Shown here in pieces: positions 15,256 through 22,634 of a stretch of 31,675 nt of DNA. Source of the stretch: JBBTVO01 sp038063195 (GTDB lineage: Bacteria > Patescibacteriota > Microgenomatia > Levybacterales > UBA12049). The DNA is taken from contig JBBTVO010000047.1 of NCBI GenBank assembly GCA_038063195.1, positions 1-31,675 of the forward strand, given 5' to 3'. The notes beneath the pieces are model-generated. The model did no database searches, was not told where the DNA came from, and saw nothing but the letters and a program-made list of their open reading frames with translations. Position numbers and translations under genes: made by a program. Positions within the stretch are counted from its first letter, which is position 1; every line of letters starts with the position of its first letter.

Positions 15256-15564
15256 ATGAATCTGAATTTAAAATCTCTAATTATATTTGCTGTTTGTTTT
15301 GTGGTATTTGCAGGAGCATAGGTTTTTCTCTGGGGCGTACTCGGCGGTATTGTTTTTTTAAGTCTGCTTGGAGGAAAACCCTCAATTTTTTCAGGACAGC
15401 ATGGAGAACTTATTTTCTTTTCTTTGGCATTACTTCCTATACCTACCTCAGGCTTATTTATATATCTTCTGACAAACGGGTCTTTTAGAAAAGCTTTCAT
15501 GTCTATGGTAGCTAGCATAATAATTTATATTATTGGTTTTGGTATCTTAATTTTTCTTAACTAA
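15256..15564 (+). pseudogene. Small membrane protein interrupted by an in-frame TAG
   Basis: TATAAT (15243-15248) is 7 nt before the ATG. The frame reads MNLNLKSLIIFAVCFVVFAGA, TAG (15319-15321), then continues in frame for 80 codons (VFLWGVLGGIVFLSLLGG... to FGILIFLN). Three hydrophobic segments are present, as in small integral membrane proteins. The stop falls just after the first segment. It ends 3 nt before the esterase GTG. No family is recognised. Options are a pseudogene, a sequencing error, or amber readthrough; the broken neighbours favour decay. Confidence 0.55.
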
Positions 15565-15567
15565 ACG

Positions 15568-16245
15568 GTGAGGAAAATATTTATACTTTTAATGCTGACT
15601 TTTACTTTTATATTAATCGGAATACTTACTCTATTCATACTAAGATCTGCTTTGGCAACCAAAAATTACAAGTTAAAAGTAGGAAATCTTGATAGATCAT
15701 ACAGACTTCATCTGCCCAAGAACTACGACAAAAATAAAAAATACCCGCTTATAGTTGCTTTTCACGGACTTGGAGACAGCCCATGGGTTTTGGAAATAAA
15801 TTCAGGACTCAGCAGGAAGGCGGATAAGGAAAACTTTATCATCGCGTATCCCAAGGGGACCGGCAGAAAGCTTTCGTGGAATGCCGGATTTTGCTGCGGA
15901 TATGCGTTTGAAAATAGAATTGATGACGTAGGATTTGCAAAGAATTTAATTGAAAAGTTAAAAAAAGATTTTGCGGTAAATAAAGTCTTTCTTGTAGGAT
16001 TTTCAAATGGGGGAATGTTTGCTTATAATCTTTCTTCACAAATCTCAGATATTGATGGAGTTGCTGTAATAGCAGGAACTGCCGGATCCAATGAATTGAC
16101 ACTACCGCCGCCTACTTCAAGCATCCCCTTAATAGCTTTGCATGGCAGAAAAGATCAGGTTGTACCATTTGATGGAGGAGGGGAGTTTAATTTTCTATCT
16201 GTAGAGGAAAGCATGAAGAGCTGGCCGGAGAAAAATAAGAACTAG
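15568..16245 (+). pseudogene. Secreted LpqC/PHB-depolymerase-like esterase, main part, cut short by a frameshifting deletion
   Basis: There are 225 codons from a GTG. The N-terminal TM/signal is about 3-30. The alpha/beta-hydrolase features are KYPLIVAFHGLGDS (oxyanion region), FIIAYPKGTGRKLSWNAG, the nucleophile in VGFSNGGMFAYNL, and the acid in LHGRKDQVVPFDGG. The frame stops at 16243-16245 just after SMKSWPEKNKN, where the family normally continues for about 80 more residues to the catalytic His. The His block is found immediately downstream in another frame (16242-16364). Family members hydrolyse feruloyl, acetyl or polyester bonds. Confidence 0.75.
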
Positions 16246-16364
16246 TAATAATCGAAGATCGCAGACATATTTGGTTTGGAGGATTACAGGATTATATATT
16301 AAACAGAAAGATACCCAAAGCCTTCGCCACAGACCTCATCTGGAACTTTTTCAAAAGTCTGTAG
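16242..16364 (+). pseudogene. C-terminal piece of the same esterase, out of frame
   Basis: The frame reads LVIIEDRRHIWFGGLQDY, then KAFATDLIWNFFKSL and stop. This is the family's end: a G-G-H-x-W-P-G-G-like motif carrying the catalytic His, and the final helix DxxxxIWxFF. Relative to the usual spacing, some 40 residues between it and the 15568-16245 frame are missing, so one internal deletion explains both pieces. Confidence 0.8.
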
Positions 16365-16399
16365 GCCTCTATTAATTTACATTATGTGCGTTTGTATTG

Positions 16400-16405
16400 T
16401 ATAAT
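16400..16405 (+). promoter_or_regulatory. -10 box of the murA-like gene
   Basis: TATAAT ends 9 nt before the ATG at 16415. An upstream in-frame TTG (16397) would lie inside the box, so the ATG is the better start. Confidence 0.55.
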
Positions 16406-16414
16406 TCCAAAATT

Positions 16415-17848
16415 ATGGTAGGGGAGGCTCTAAGACGAGTAGGCAATACAGAAAGACAAGAAGATCAGCCTGTTAGGTTTACAATAGAAGGCGGAAGACC
16501 TCTTGAGGGGAGCGTCACACTGCCGGGAGCAAAAAACTCTTCGCTTCAGGCAATTGCCGCGGCAACTCTCACAGATAACAGGGTTATATTAGATAACTTC
16601 CCTCAGATAGGCGACACAGATATGAATCTGTCTATTTTGAGAAAACTCGGAGCAAAAGTTGAAAAACCAGCATCTGAAACAGTATCTATTTCTACAAACG
16701 GTATTTCTGAACACAGAATAGATAGGGCAGACTCAATGAGGACAACCGGATCTAGATATTTTATCCCTACGATGGTAAGAAGAAAAGGGAAGATTATAGC
16801 GGGGCCTCATGGTGGAGACCAACTCGGTGCACCGGAAAGATTTCAGTTTAGAGAGGATGCTCTAAGAATTTATGAAAGTATAGGAATCGGCAGTAGACCA
16901 ACGATAGACTCACATGGAAGACCTGCTCATGAATTCTTCGCCTTACAAGACCAACCAACAGAATTGAGACTTGAGGAGAGATTTTTTGGACCGACCGTTA
17001 TGGCGCTTTTGAGCTTTGCTGTTTCAGACAGGGAATTTAGGATAATCAATCCCAACGTCGAGCCTGAGGTAAAAGATACGATTGCGATGCTCAATGATAT
17101 GGGAGCAGAAATTGAACACGTTGGAGAAGGTTTCGAAAACGGAGAAGATTTTATTCATATAGCAGGAAAAAAATACTTGCATGGAACAAGGACTCGCATA
17201 AAATCTGATCCAAACGCCATGGTATCATATGCGGTTATGGCACTTATCACAAGCGGAGACGTTGAAATTAAGGGAATTGACCACACTGACAAAACAGAGG
17301 CATTTGTGGAAATTCTAATGGCTATGGGAGTAGATTTTTATTTTGGTGGTGGCATTCTGCATATCCTTCCCTCTCAAAATCCATTAAAACCCGTAGATCT
17401 TAAAACTGATATCTGGCCTGGGCAGGGATGGGCACAGTGTCATACTGATTGGCAGCAACTTTTAACTCCGCTATTGGCAACTCTTCATGGAACAAGCTAT
17501 GTAGATGAGAATGTTTATCCCGAAAGATTTGGCAATGTTGATGCGCTAGGCAAGCAGGGCGCAAGACTCACTCAGCTTGTGGCACCTAATAGAGAGCAAA
17601 TTACTCGTCCTGCGTTCAAATCAGACGAGGTTAAGCCACATACTCTTCGAATTGAAGGACCGACGAAATTTCATCCTGTAGATTTTTTAAATCTGCCAAA
17701 AGACGTTAGAGGTGCTACGGGAGTTTTAGTGGCTGCGCTTTCCGCAGAAGGAAGAACAACGCTTGTAGGAGCAGAACAAATTCTAAGGGGCCTCGAGAAT
17801 GTGGACAAAAATTTAAGATCCCTTGGAGCTAAAATAACAAGAAGTTAG
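16415..17848 (+). CDS. murA: MurA-type UDP-GlcNAc 1-carboxyvinyltransferase, Asp in place of the catalytic Cys
   Basis: There are 477 codons from the ATG at 16415. It is an EPSP-synthase fold, catalysing the first committed step of peptidoglycan synthesis (PEP to UDP-GlcNAc). Seen: PGAKNSSLQAIAAATL (the K22-N23 equivalents at 40-41), MRTTGSRYFIPTMV, then GPHGGDQLG where E. coli has PGGCTIG, then the catalytic-base region CHTDWQQLL (equivalent to PTDMQA), VDENVYPERF, and DVRGATGVLVAALSAEG. The Cys115 equivalent is D135 (codon 16817-16819). Asp at this position is known in chlamydial and mycobacterial MurA and gives fosfomycin insensitivity. It is about 50 residues longer than usual, with extra sequence after residue 150 and around 365-390, so this is a divergent subfamily. 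Confidence 0.88.
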   Translation: MVGEALRRVGNTERQEDQPVRFTIEGGRPLEGSVTLPGAKNSSLQAIAAATLTDNRVILDNFPQIGDTDMNLSILRKLGAKVEKPASETVSISTNGISEHRIDRADSMRTTGSRYFIPTMVRRKGKIIAGPHGGDQLGAPERFQFREDALRIYESIGIGSRPTIDSHGRPAHEFFALQDQPTELRLEERFFGPTVMALLSFAVSDREFRIINPNVEPEVKDTIAMLNDMGAEIEHVGEGFENGEDFIHIAGKKYLHGTRTRIKSDPNAMVSYAVMALITSGDVEIKGIDHTDKTEAFVEILMAMGVDFYFGGGILHILPSQNPLKPVDLKTDIWPGQGWAQCHTDWQQLLTPLLATLHGTSYVDENVYPERFGNVDALGKQGARLTQLVAPNREQITRPAFKSDEVKPHTLRIEGPTKFHPVDFLNLPKDVRGATGVLVAALSAEGRTTLVGAEQILRGLENVDKNLRSLGAKITRS

Positions 17849-17872
17849 GAATTTATTTGCTATAATTGTTTT

Positions 17873-18184
17873 ATGAAAATGGCTATTTTTCTTCTAACAT
17901 GTGCTGACGACAAGGAAGCGGATAAGATTTCGAAGGTATTGCTTGAAAAGAAACTAATTGCTTGCGCGAAAAAACTTCCGGTAAATTCTTCTTTCTGGTG
18001 GAAAGGAAATATTGACAAGGCTAATGAAGTTTTAGTTTTATTTGAATCTATTGAGGAAAATTTTAAAAAAGTCGAAGAGGAAATACGCAAAATACACAGT
18101 TATGAAACTTTCGTCTTGTTTTCTCTTCCAGTCAGCCAAACCACAAAAGCCGTCGAAGACTGGCTGAAGAAAGAATTGAAATGA
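17873..18184 (+). CDS. cutA: CutA1-like divalent-cation tolerance protein
   Basis: This is a 103-aa protein. The CutA ferredoxin-like fold is clear: IFLLTCADDKEADKISKVLLEKKLIACAKKLP with the conserved A-C-A, then SSFWWKGNIDKANEVLVLFES with W-W-x-G-x-I, then ...IHSYETFVLFSLPV with the conserved Y-E-T-P-like motif (here Y-E-T-F), and the terminal W. CutA forms trimers. It was linked genetically to copper tolerance, but its exact role is unsettled. TATAAT (17861-17866) is 6 nt before the ATG, so it is leaderless. Confidence 0.92.
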   Translation: MKMAIFLLTCADDKEADKISKVLLEKKLIACAKKLPVNSSFWWKGNIDKANEVLVLFESIEENFKKVEEEIRKIHSYETFVLFSLPVSQTTKAVEDWLKKELK

Positions 18185-18212
18185 AAATTAATAGGGAGTG
18201 ACATGTATTAGC

Positions 18213-18254
18213 GTTAACCTACTAGGTTTATGAATCTGCAACCTGCGAGATCGA
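18213..18254. repeat. AACCT-NNN-AGGTT type palindromic repeats
   Basis: AACCTACTAGGTT (18215-18227) is a perfect 6-bp-arm palindrome. Twelve bases on, AACCTGCGAGATCGA matches AACCTGCGAGGTCGA at 27434-27448 with one difference. This makes three related copies with the element inside the nuclease gene. Confidence 0.5.
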
Positions 18255-18395
18255 ATTGTGACAACAAAAAAAATGCATTTGCCGTCCCATCCCCGCAAAA
18301 CGACCCCTTTACTCAAACAGTCTACGATCTTTTCTTCAGGTAGGCTTTAACTCCGGAATTTCCGTCTTTGCCTTCACCTTGGACTAAGCATTTGC

Positions 18396-18424
18396 TTGAC
18401 ACATTCCCGAACATACTATATATT
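18396..18424 (+). promoter_or_regulatory. Promoter of the acyltransferase gene
   Basis: TTGACA (18396-18401), 17-nt spacer, TATATT (18419-18424). Because the -35 overlaps the far-upstream TTG codon, translation must start later; the in-frame ATG at 18444 fits. Confidence 0.65.
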
Positions 18425-18443
18425 TAGCCAATTAATTCAAGCT

Positions 18444-19373
18444 ATGGCAGTTAATTTAGAAATAAATCCAAAAGTTTATAATAGAGAAGCGAATTTGGCA
18501 AAAATTCTTCCGGTTAATTACGAAACTCATGGTAAAGAAAATATTGATAAAGCCTTGGAACTTTTAGATCAAGGGGCTAAGCTTTTTATTATTGCTGACC
18601 ACAGGTCAACAGCCGATACTACAACAGGATTTGCAGTAGCAGTAAAATCAAAAACTGAATTTGATAAATTATTAAAACGCAGTAGGGTAACTATAAAAGA
18701 CAGTTATTCGAAAAGCAGATTATTTAGGGCTCTTCTTTCTTCATTTCAGACAATAGGCATGGTTTCTCCTAGCATGATTGACTATCCCAACTCCGAAGAA
18801 GTGATGAGACTGGCTTTCGAAACAATAACCGGGACGCCTGGAGGAAATGCTATCACGCTAAACCCCGAGGCGACACGAGTAAGATGGGGCGGAATGCAAC
18901 AGGCCCAGAGGGGAATTGTACATTATTGGCATCAATTTAAGAGAAATCCTTCTTCCCCGCCAGATGAAAAGATATGGTTTTTACCCACAGCGCATGAAAG
19001 AACAGAGCAGCAATATCCAAATGGACCATTGGGAGGATTTTATTACATCGCTGTAGGAGCTTACAAACACAAGGTTAAGTTCTTTTTTGGAGAGCCATTC
19101 AGCTTAAATGATGTTATAACACAGCTTAATTTCCTAGACGTTCCCCGAAAAGACAGAAGCCAAATGGAAGCCGATTTAGTATTTAACCAAGTCGCAAGGC
19201 TTCATTTGTATCATCCCGAAGGAAATCCTGATTATGCAGACGGCGAACCGATACTTGATCCTAAGACTGACGAACTAATAGAAAACGGGGGAGGATACTA
19301 CGCTAGGCTGAATGATCGACTTGTTGCAGCAGGCGTTCAATTTCCCGATAGTTTTATAGATTTATCAGCATAG
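18444..19373 (+). CDS. PlsC-like glycerolipid acyltransferase
   Basis: There are 309 codons from the ATG at 18444. Motif I of the acyltransferase family, H-x4-D, is H53 to D58 in ADHRSTAD. The motif III equivalent of F-P-E-G-T-R is N140-P-E-A-T-R. GPLGGFYYIAVGAYKHKVKFFFGEPF near residue 200 resembles the late P-(V/I)-x-P/V-x-hydrophobic block. Members transfer acyl groups to lysophosphatidate or related lipids at the membrane. No clear TM segment is present, so attachment would be peripheral. Many Patescibacteria lack full lipid synthesis and scavenge lipids, so a remodelling role is plausible but inferred. Confidence 0.65.
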   Translation: MAVNLEINPKVYNREANLAKILPVNYETHGKENIDKALELLDQGAKLFIIADHRSTADTTTGFAVAVKSKTEFDKLLKRSRVTIKDSYSKSRLFRALLSSFQTIGMVSPSMIDYPNSEEVMRLAFETITGTPGGNAITLNPEATRVRWGGMQQAQRGIVHYWHQFKRNPSSPPDEKIWFLPTAHERTEQQYPNGPLGGFYYIAVGAYKHKVKFFFGEPFSLNDVITQLNFLDVPRKDRSQMEADLVFNQVARLHLYHPEGNPDYADGEPILDPKTDELIENGGGYYARLNDRLVAAGVQFPDSFIDLSA

Positions 19374-19416
19374 CGAATATATTTATCTTAAGAAGCGTAT
19401 ATGTTACTATAAATAT

Positions 19417-21099
19417 ATGCTTCTGCCCGATGCACAAATAAAAGACTTACTGCTCCATTCCGGGGCAATCACAGAAAAAACTTTCACCGAATTACAGCAG
19501 TTTGCGAATAACTCACGCATAACTTTTCAGGAAGCCGCAATAGAAAAAGATGTTATTTCAGATGAAAAGCTAGGTCTCCTTATAGCAAATTTTCTCAAGT
19601 GCCCATTCATTTCTTTATCAAAAATTTCGATTCCTGAAAATATATTCAGAATCGTTCCTGAAAGACTTGCAAGGAAGCATAAGATAATTCCTTTTGCCCA
19701 AGATCAGGATGGACTCAAGCTTGCTATGGCAAACCCCGCTGATATGTCTCTTCAGGAAATGATCGCAAGGAAAACTCAAGCTAAAATTTTTCCTTATCTC
19801 GCAACAGAAAGAGATATAGAAAATACACTTCAGCTATACAGGAAGGACTTGAAACAATCGTTTGATGAACTTTTGCAAAGCGAAATAAATAAAAATACAA
19901 GTGCTATAGGTGATGCTCCGATTGCAAAAATAACTGACTTGCTTATTAAATACGCGTATAGAGATAAAGCTTCTGATATCCATATAGAACCAGAGGAAAA
20001 AAATCTATTGATACGTTTCAGAATAGATGGAATCCTGCATGACGTGCTATATCTTGACAGAAAACTGCACGAAAGAATTTTAACCCGCATTAAAATACTT
20101 TCAAGGCTAAGAACAGATGAGCACTTAAGCGCGCAGGATGGAAAAATGAGACTTGTTGTTGATGATGACAATCTTGATCTTCGTGTTTCCATAATACCAA
20201 TTGCCGAAGGAGAAAATGCGGTCTTAAGACTTCTTTCTTCTCATTTTCGCCAATTCTCCCTTATTGATCTGGGAATGAGCAGTAAGGATTTGGAGAAAGT
20301 TAACGCGGCAATAAATAAATCTTACGGAATGATCCTATCAACCGGACCTACCGGAAGCGGCAAGACAACAAGCATATACGCAATTCTAAAAATTTTAAAC
20401 ACCAGAGAGAAAAATATTACTACTATCGAAGACCCTGTAGAGTATAGGATTCAGGGAGTAAATCAGATTCAGGTTAATCCAAAAACTAATCTTACCTTCG
20501 CAGACGGCCTAAGAAGCATACTAAGACAGGATCCGAATGTTATTTTTGTAGGAGAAATAAGAGATAATGAGACCGCTGGAATAGCCGTAAATGCCGCCTT
20601 AACTGGGCATTTAGTTGTTTCCACTCTTCACACCAATGACTCAGCTACCGCCTTACCTAGACTTATAGATATGAAGGTCGAACCTTTCCTTGTCGCTTCA
20701 ACTGTAAATATTATCATAGCTCAAAGGCTTGTCAGAAAAATTTGTGAATCTTGCAAAATACAACTATCAATCAAGCGCCAAAGTATTGAAGAGATAATCT
20801 CAGCAGATATGACAACCAAGCACTTCGGCAATACGGAGGATATAACAATTCTCAAAGGTCAGGGATGTAAAGTCTGTCATTCTACAGGCTATCTGGGCAG
20901 GATTGGAGTTTTTGAAATTCTTGAAATGACAGAAAGAATTAAGAAACTTATTACTGAAAAAAGTGATTCTGACATGATTATGAAAGCTGCAACCGAAGAG
21001 GGTATGACTACCATGCTTGATGACGGCTTGGATAAGATTGTTAAAGGAATAACAACCTTTGAAGAAGTCCTGAGAGTCACAAAAGTAGGTGGCATATGA
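19417..21099 (+). CDS. pilB: Type IV pilus assembly ATPase PilB (GspE family)
   Basis: This is a 560-aa protein. The N-terminal MshEN-like domain (about 1-140) carries LGLLIANFLKCPFISLS and RIVPERLARKHKIIPF. The ATPase core has DIHIEPE, Walker A GPTGSGKTTS near 309, the Asp box TIEDPVEYRI, Walker B VIFVGEIRD near 374 and the His box HLVVSTLHTNDSATALPRL. The Zn-binding C-subdomain has C-x2-C (CESC) and C-x2-C (CKVC). PilB powers pilin polymerisation at the inner membrane. No retraction ATPase (PilT) is in the window. The stop overlaps the pilC ATG by 4 nt. A -10-like TACTAT ends 6 nt before the ATG. Confidence 0.95.
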   Translation: MLLPDAQIKDLLLHSGAITEKTFTELQQFANNSRITFQEAAIEKDVISDEKLGLLIANFLKCPFISLSKISIPENIFRIVPERLARKHKIIPFAQDQDGLKLAMANPADMSLQEMIARKTQAKIFPYLATERDIENTLQLYRKDLKQSFDELLQSEINKNTSAIGDAPIAKITDLLIKYAYRDKASDIHIEPEEKNLLIRFRIDGILHDVLYLDRKLHERILTRIKILSRLRTDEHLSAQDGKMRLVVDDDNLDLRVSIIPIAEGENAVLRLLSSHFRQFSLIDLGMSSKDLEKVNAAINKSYGMILSTGPTGSGKTTSIYAILKILNTREKNITTIEDPVEYRIQGVNQIQVNPKTNLTFADGLRSILRQDPNVIFVGEIRDNETAGIAVNAALTGHLVVSTLHTNDSATALPRLIDMKVEPFLVASTVNIIIAQRLVRKICESCKIQLSIKRQSIEEIISADMTTKHFGNTEDITILKGQGCKVCHSTGYLGRIGVFEILEMTERIKKLITEKSDSDMIMKAATEEGMTTMLDDGLDKIVKGITTFEEVLRVTKVGGI

Positions 21100-22148
21100 A
21101 AACACAACATATTACATTGTCCAACAACGATCAGCTTAGTATGATAAGCACATTTTCTACTTTGATTAATGCAGGAATTCCAATCTTAGAAACTGTAGAT
21201 TCTCTTCTTGAAGATTCAAAAGGAAATACGAAGAAAATTCTGGAATCTACCCGTGATGATCTTGTCCAGGGAAAACCTCTTCATTTATGTTTTTCAAAAT
21301 TCCCTGAGGTATTTGGCAAAGTTACAATAAATATTATTAAAGCGTCTGAAGAAGCAGGTACTCTTGATGTTGTACTGAAGGACTTAAAAAATCAAGTCCA
21401 AAAAGATATGGAGTTTATCGACAAAATAAAATCTGCGCTAATGTATCCGCTTATTATCTTTGTAGTTTTTTTAGGAGTACTGCTTTTAATTCTTGTCGTA
21501 GTTATCCCAAAAATTGCTGTTGTATTTTCGCAGCTTAAGGTTGAACTTCCACTTCCTACTAAAATTCTTATTTTTGCCTCAAACACAATCTTACACAATA
21601 CATTAGTTCTTCTAATTGGACTTTTGGCTACAGGCGCTGGTATTTATTTTTTATTCAAATTTCAAAAAAAAATCGTACTTCGCTTTTTATACTCATTTCC
21701 CATCATCTCCACTATTGTTAAAGAGATTGATCTGACAAGGTTTTTTAGAAGTATGTATCTATTGCTCTCCTCAGGCATTATTATCACATCTGCCTTACAA
21801 CTGGCAGAGGAAGTTGTTATGCGAAAGGATATAGCCAAGTCCATAGCCTACACGCAGGAATCGGTCCTTGCGGGACGCAGGCTCTCAGACGCGTTTAAAG
21901 AGAACAGAAAGATCTTCTCGGGTATTATGATTAGAATTATAGAAGCAGGGGAAAAAACCGGCACTCTGGATAAATCCATGCAGGATATGTCAGATTACAT
22001 GGACTACCAGGTCTCCAACATGTTAAAGACCTTAACCAGTCTTCTTGAACCTTTTATGCTTGTGTTCATGGCGGCATTAGTTGGAGGAATGATGCTATCA
22101 ATTATAGCTCCAATTTATGGCTTAATAAGTCAGGTCGGCGGAAAATAA
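21096..22148 (+). CDS. pilC: Type IV pilus inner-membrane platform protein PilC (GspF family)
   Basis: This is a 350-aa protein with two T2SSF domains. The first (about 12-130: FSTLINAGIPILETVDSLLED...EEAGTLDVVL) ends in TM1 (about 110-140). TM2 is about 165-190. The second domain (FFRSMYLLLSSGIIITSALQLAEE...EAGEKTGTLDKSM) is followed by the final TM (about 312-340). The repeated E-x-G/A-x-x-T/S-G-x-L-D motif is typical. It anchors PilB at the membrane. Start codon at 21096 within ATGA, with AGGTGG as ribosome-binding site. Confidence 0.95.
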   Translation: MKTQHITLSNNDQLSMISTFSTLINAGIPILETVDSLLEDSKGNTKKILESTRDDLVQGKPLHLCFSKFPEVFGKVTINIIKASEEAGTLDVVLKDLKNQVQKDMEFIDKIKSALMYPLIIFVVFLGVLLLILVVVIPKIAVVFSQLKVELPLPTKILIFASNTILHNTLVLLIGLLATGAGIYFLFKFQKKIVLRFLYSFPIISTIVKEIDLTRFFRSMYLLLSSGIIITSALQLAEEVVMRKDIAKSIAYTQESVLAGRRLSDAFKENRKIFSGIMIRIIEAGEKTGTLDKSMQDMSDYMDYQVSNMLKTLTSLLEPFMLVFMAALVGGMMLSIIAPIYGLISQVGGK

Positions 22149-22150
22149 AA

Positions 22151-22633
22151 ATGAAAATGCTTAATTTTTCCAAGAGGGGATTTACCCTTATTGAGTTAGT
22201 AATTGTTTTGGGAATTTCATTGACAATTTTGGGATTTATTACGATTAATTTAGTTAACTTCCAGCAAAAAGTTTCTATTAATTCTATCATCGATACGCTA
22301 ACTTCTGATATAAAAAGCCAACAAACCAAAGCAATGGTTGGAGCAGGATCCGGAAATAGCTATGGAATTTATTTTCAAGAGGACAGATATGTATTATTTT
22401 CCGGCCAATCTTATTCAAGCACGAACTCATCCAATTTCACTTCGATGCTCGATGCAAATTCTGTTTTTACCAATATCACATTTCCTGGAAATGCTGTGGT
22501 TTTTTCCAAGCAATCAGGAGAAATAAGCGGGTTTGTAAACGGCAGCAATGCTATTACTATAAAAGAGAATAACGGCTCAAATCAAAAAACAGTTATCCTG
22601 AATAAGTACGGAGTGATAGTAAGCGTGAACTAA
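22151..22633 (+). CDS. Type IV prepilin-like protein (GspH/FimT type)
   Basis: This is a 160-aa protein. The class III signal KRGFTLIELVIVLGISLTIL has the invariant G before F and E5 of the mature protein, giving prepilin-peptidase processing and N-methylation. A hydrophobic alpha-helix about 10-33 is followed by a globular beta-rich domain. It begins 2 nt after pilC and is read in the same operon. It is probably a minor pilin. No prepilin peptidase gene is in this window. Confidence 0.88.
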   Translation: MKMLNFSKRGFTLIELVIVLGISLTILGFITINLVNFQQKVSINSIIDTLTSDIKSQQTKAMVGAGSGNSYGIYFQEDRYVLFSGQSYSSTNSSNFTSMLDANSVFTNITFPGNAVVFSKQSGEISGFVNGSNAITIKENNGSNQKTVILNKYGVIVSVN

Positions 22634-22634
22634 A

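Larger units (their letters stand above)
18185..18443. other. Intergenic region between cutA and the acyltransferase
   Basis: It is 259 bp. It holds the palindromic repeats (18213-18254), an unassigned C-rich segment (about 18280-18320), and the acyltransferase promoter (18396-18424). On the minus strand 18414-18322 is an open frame of 30 codons (starting MFGNVSSKCLVQGEGKDG, ending KKRS). It has the look of coding sequence, but no family or promoter is recognised. Confidence 0.4.
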
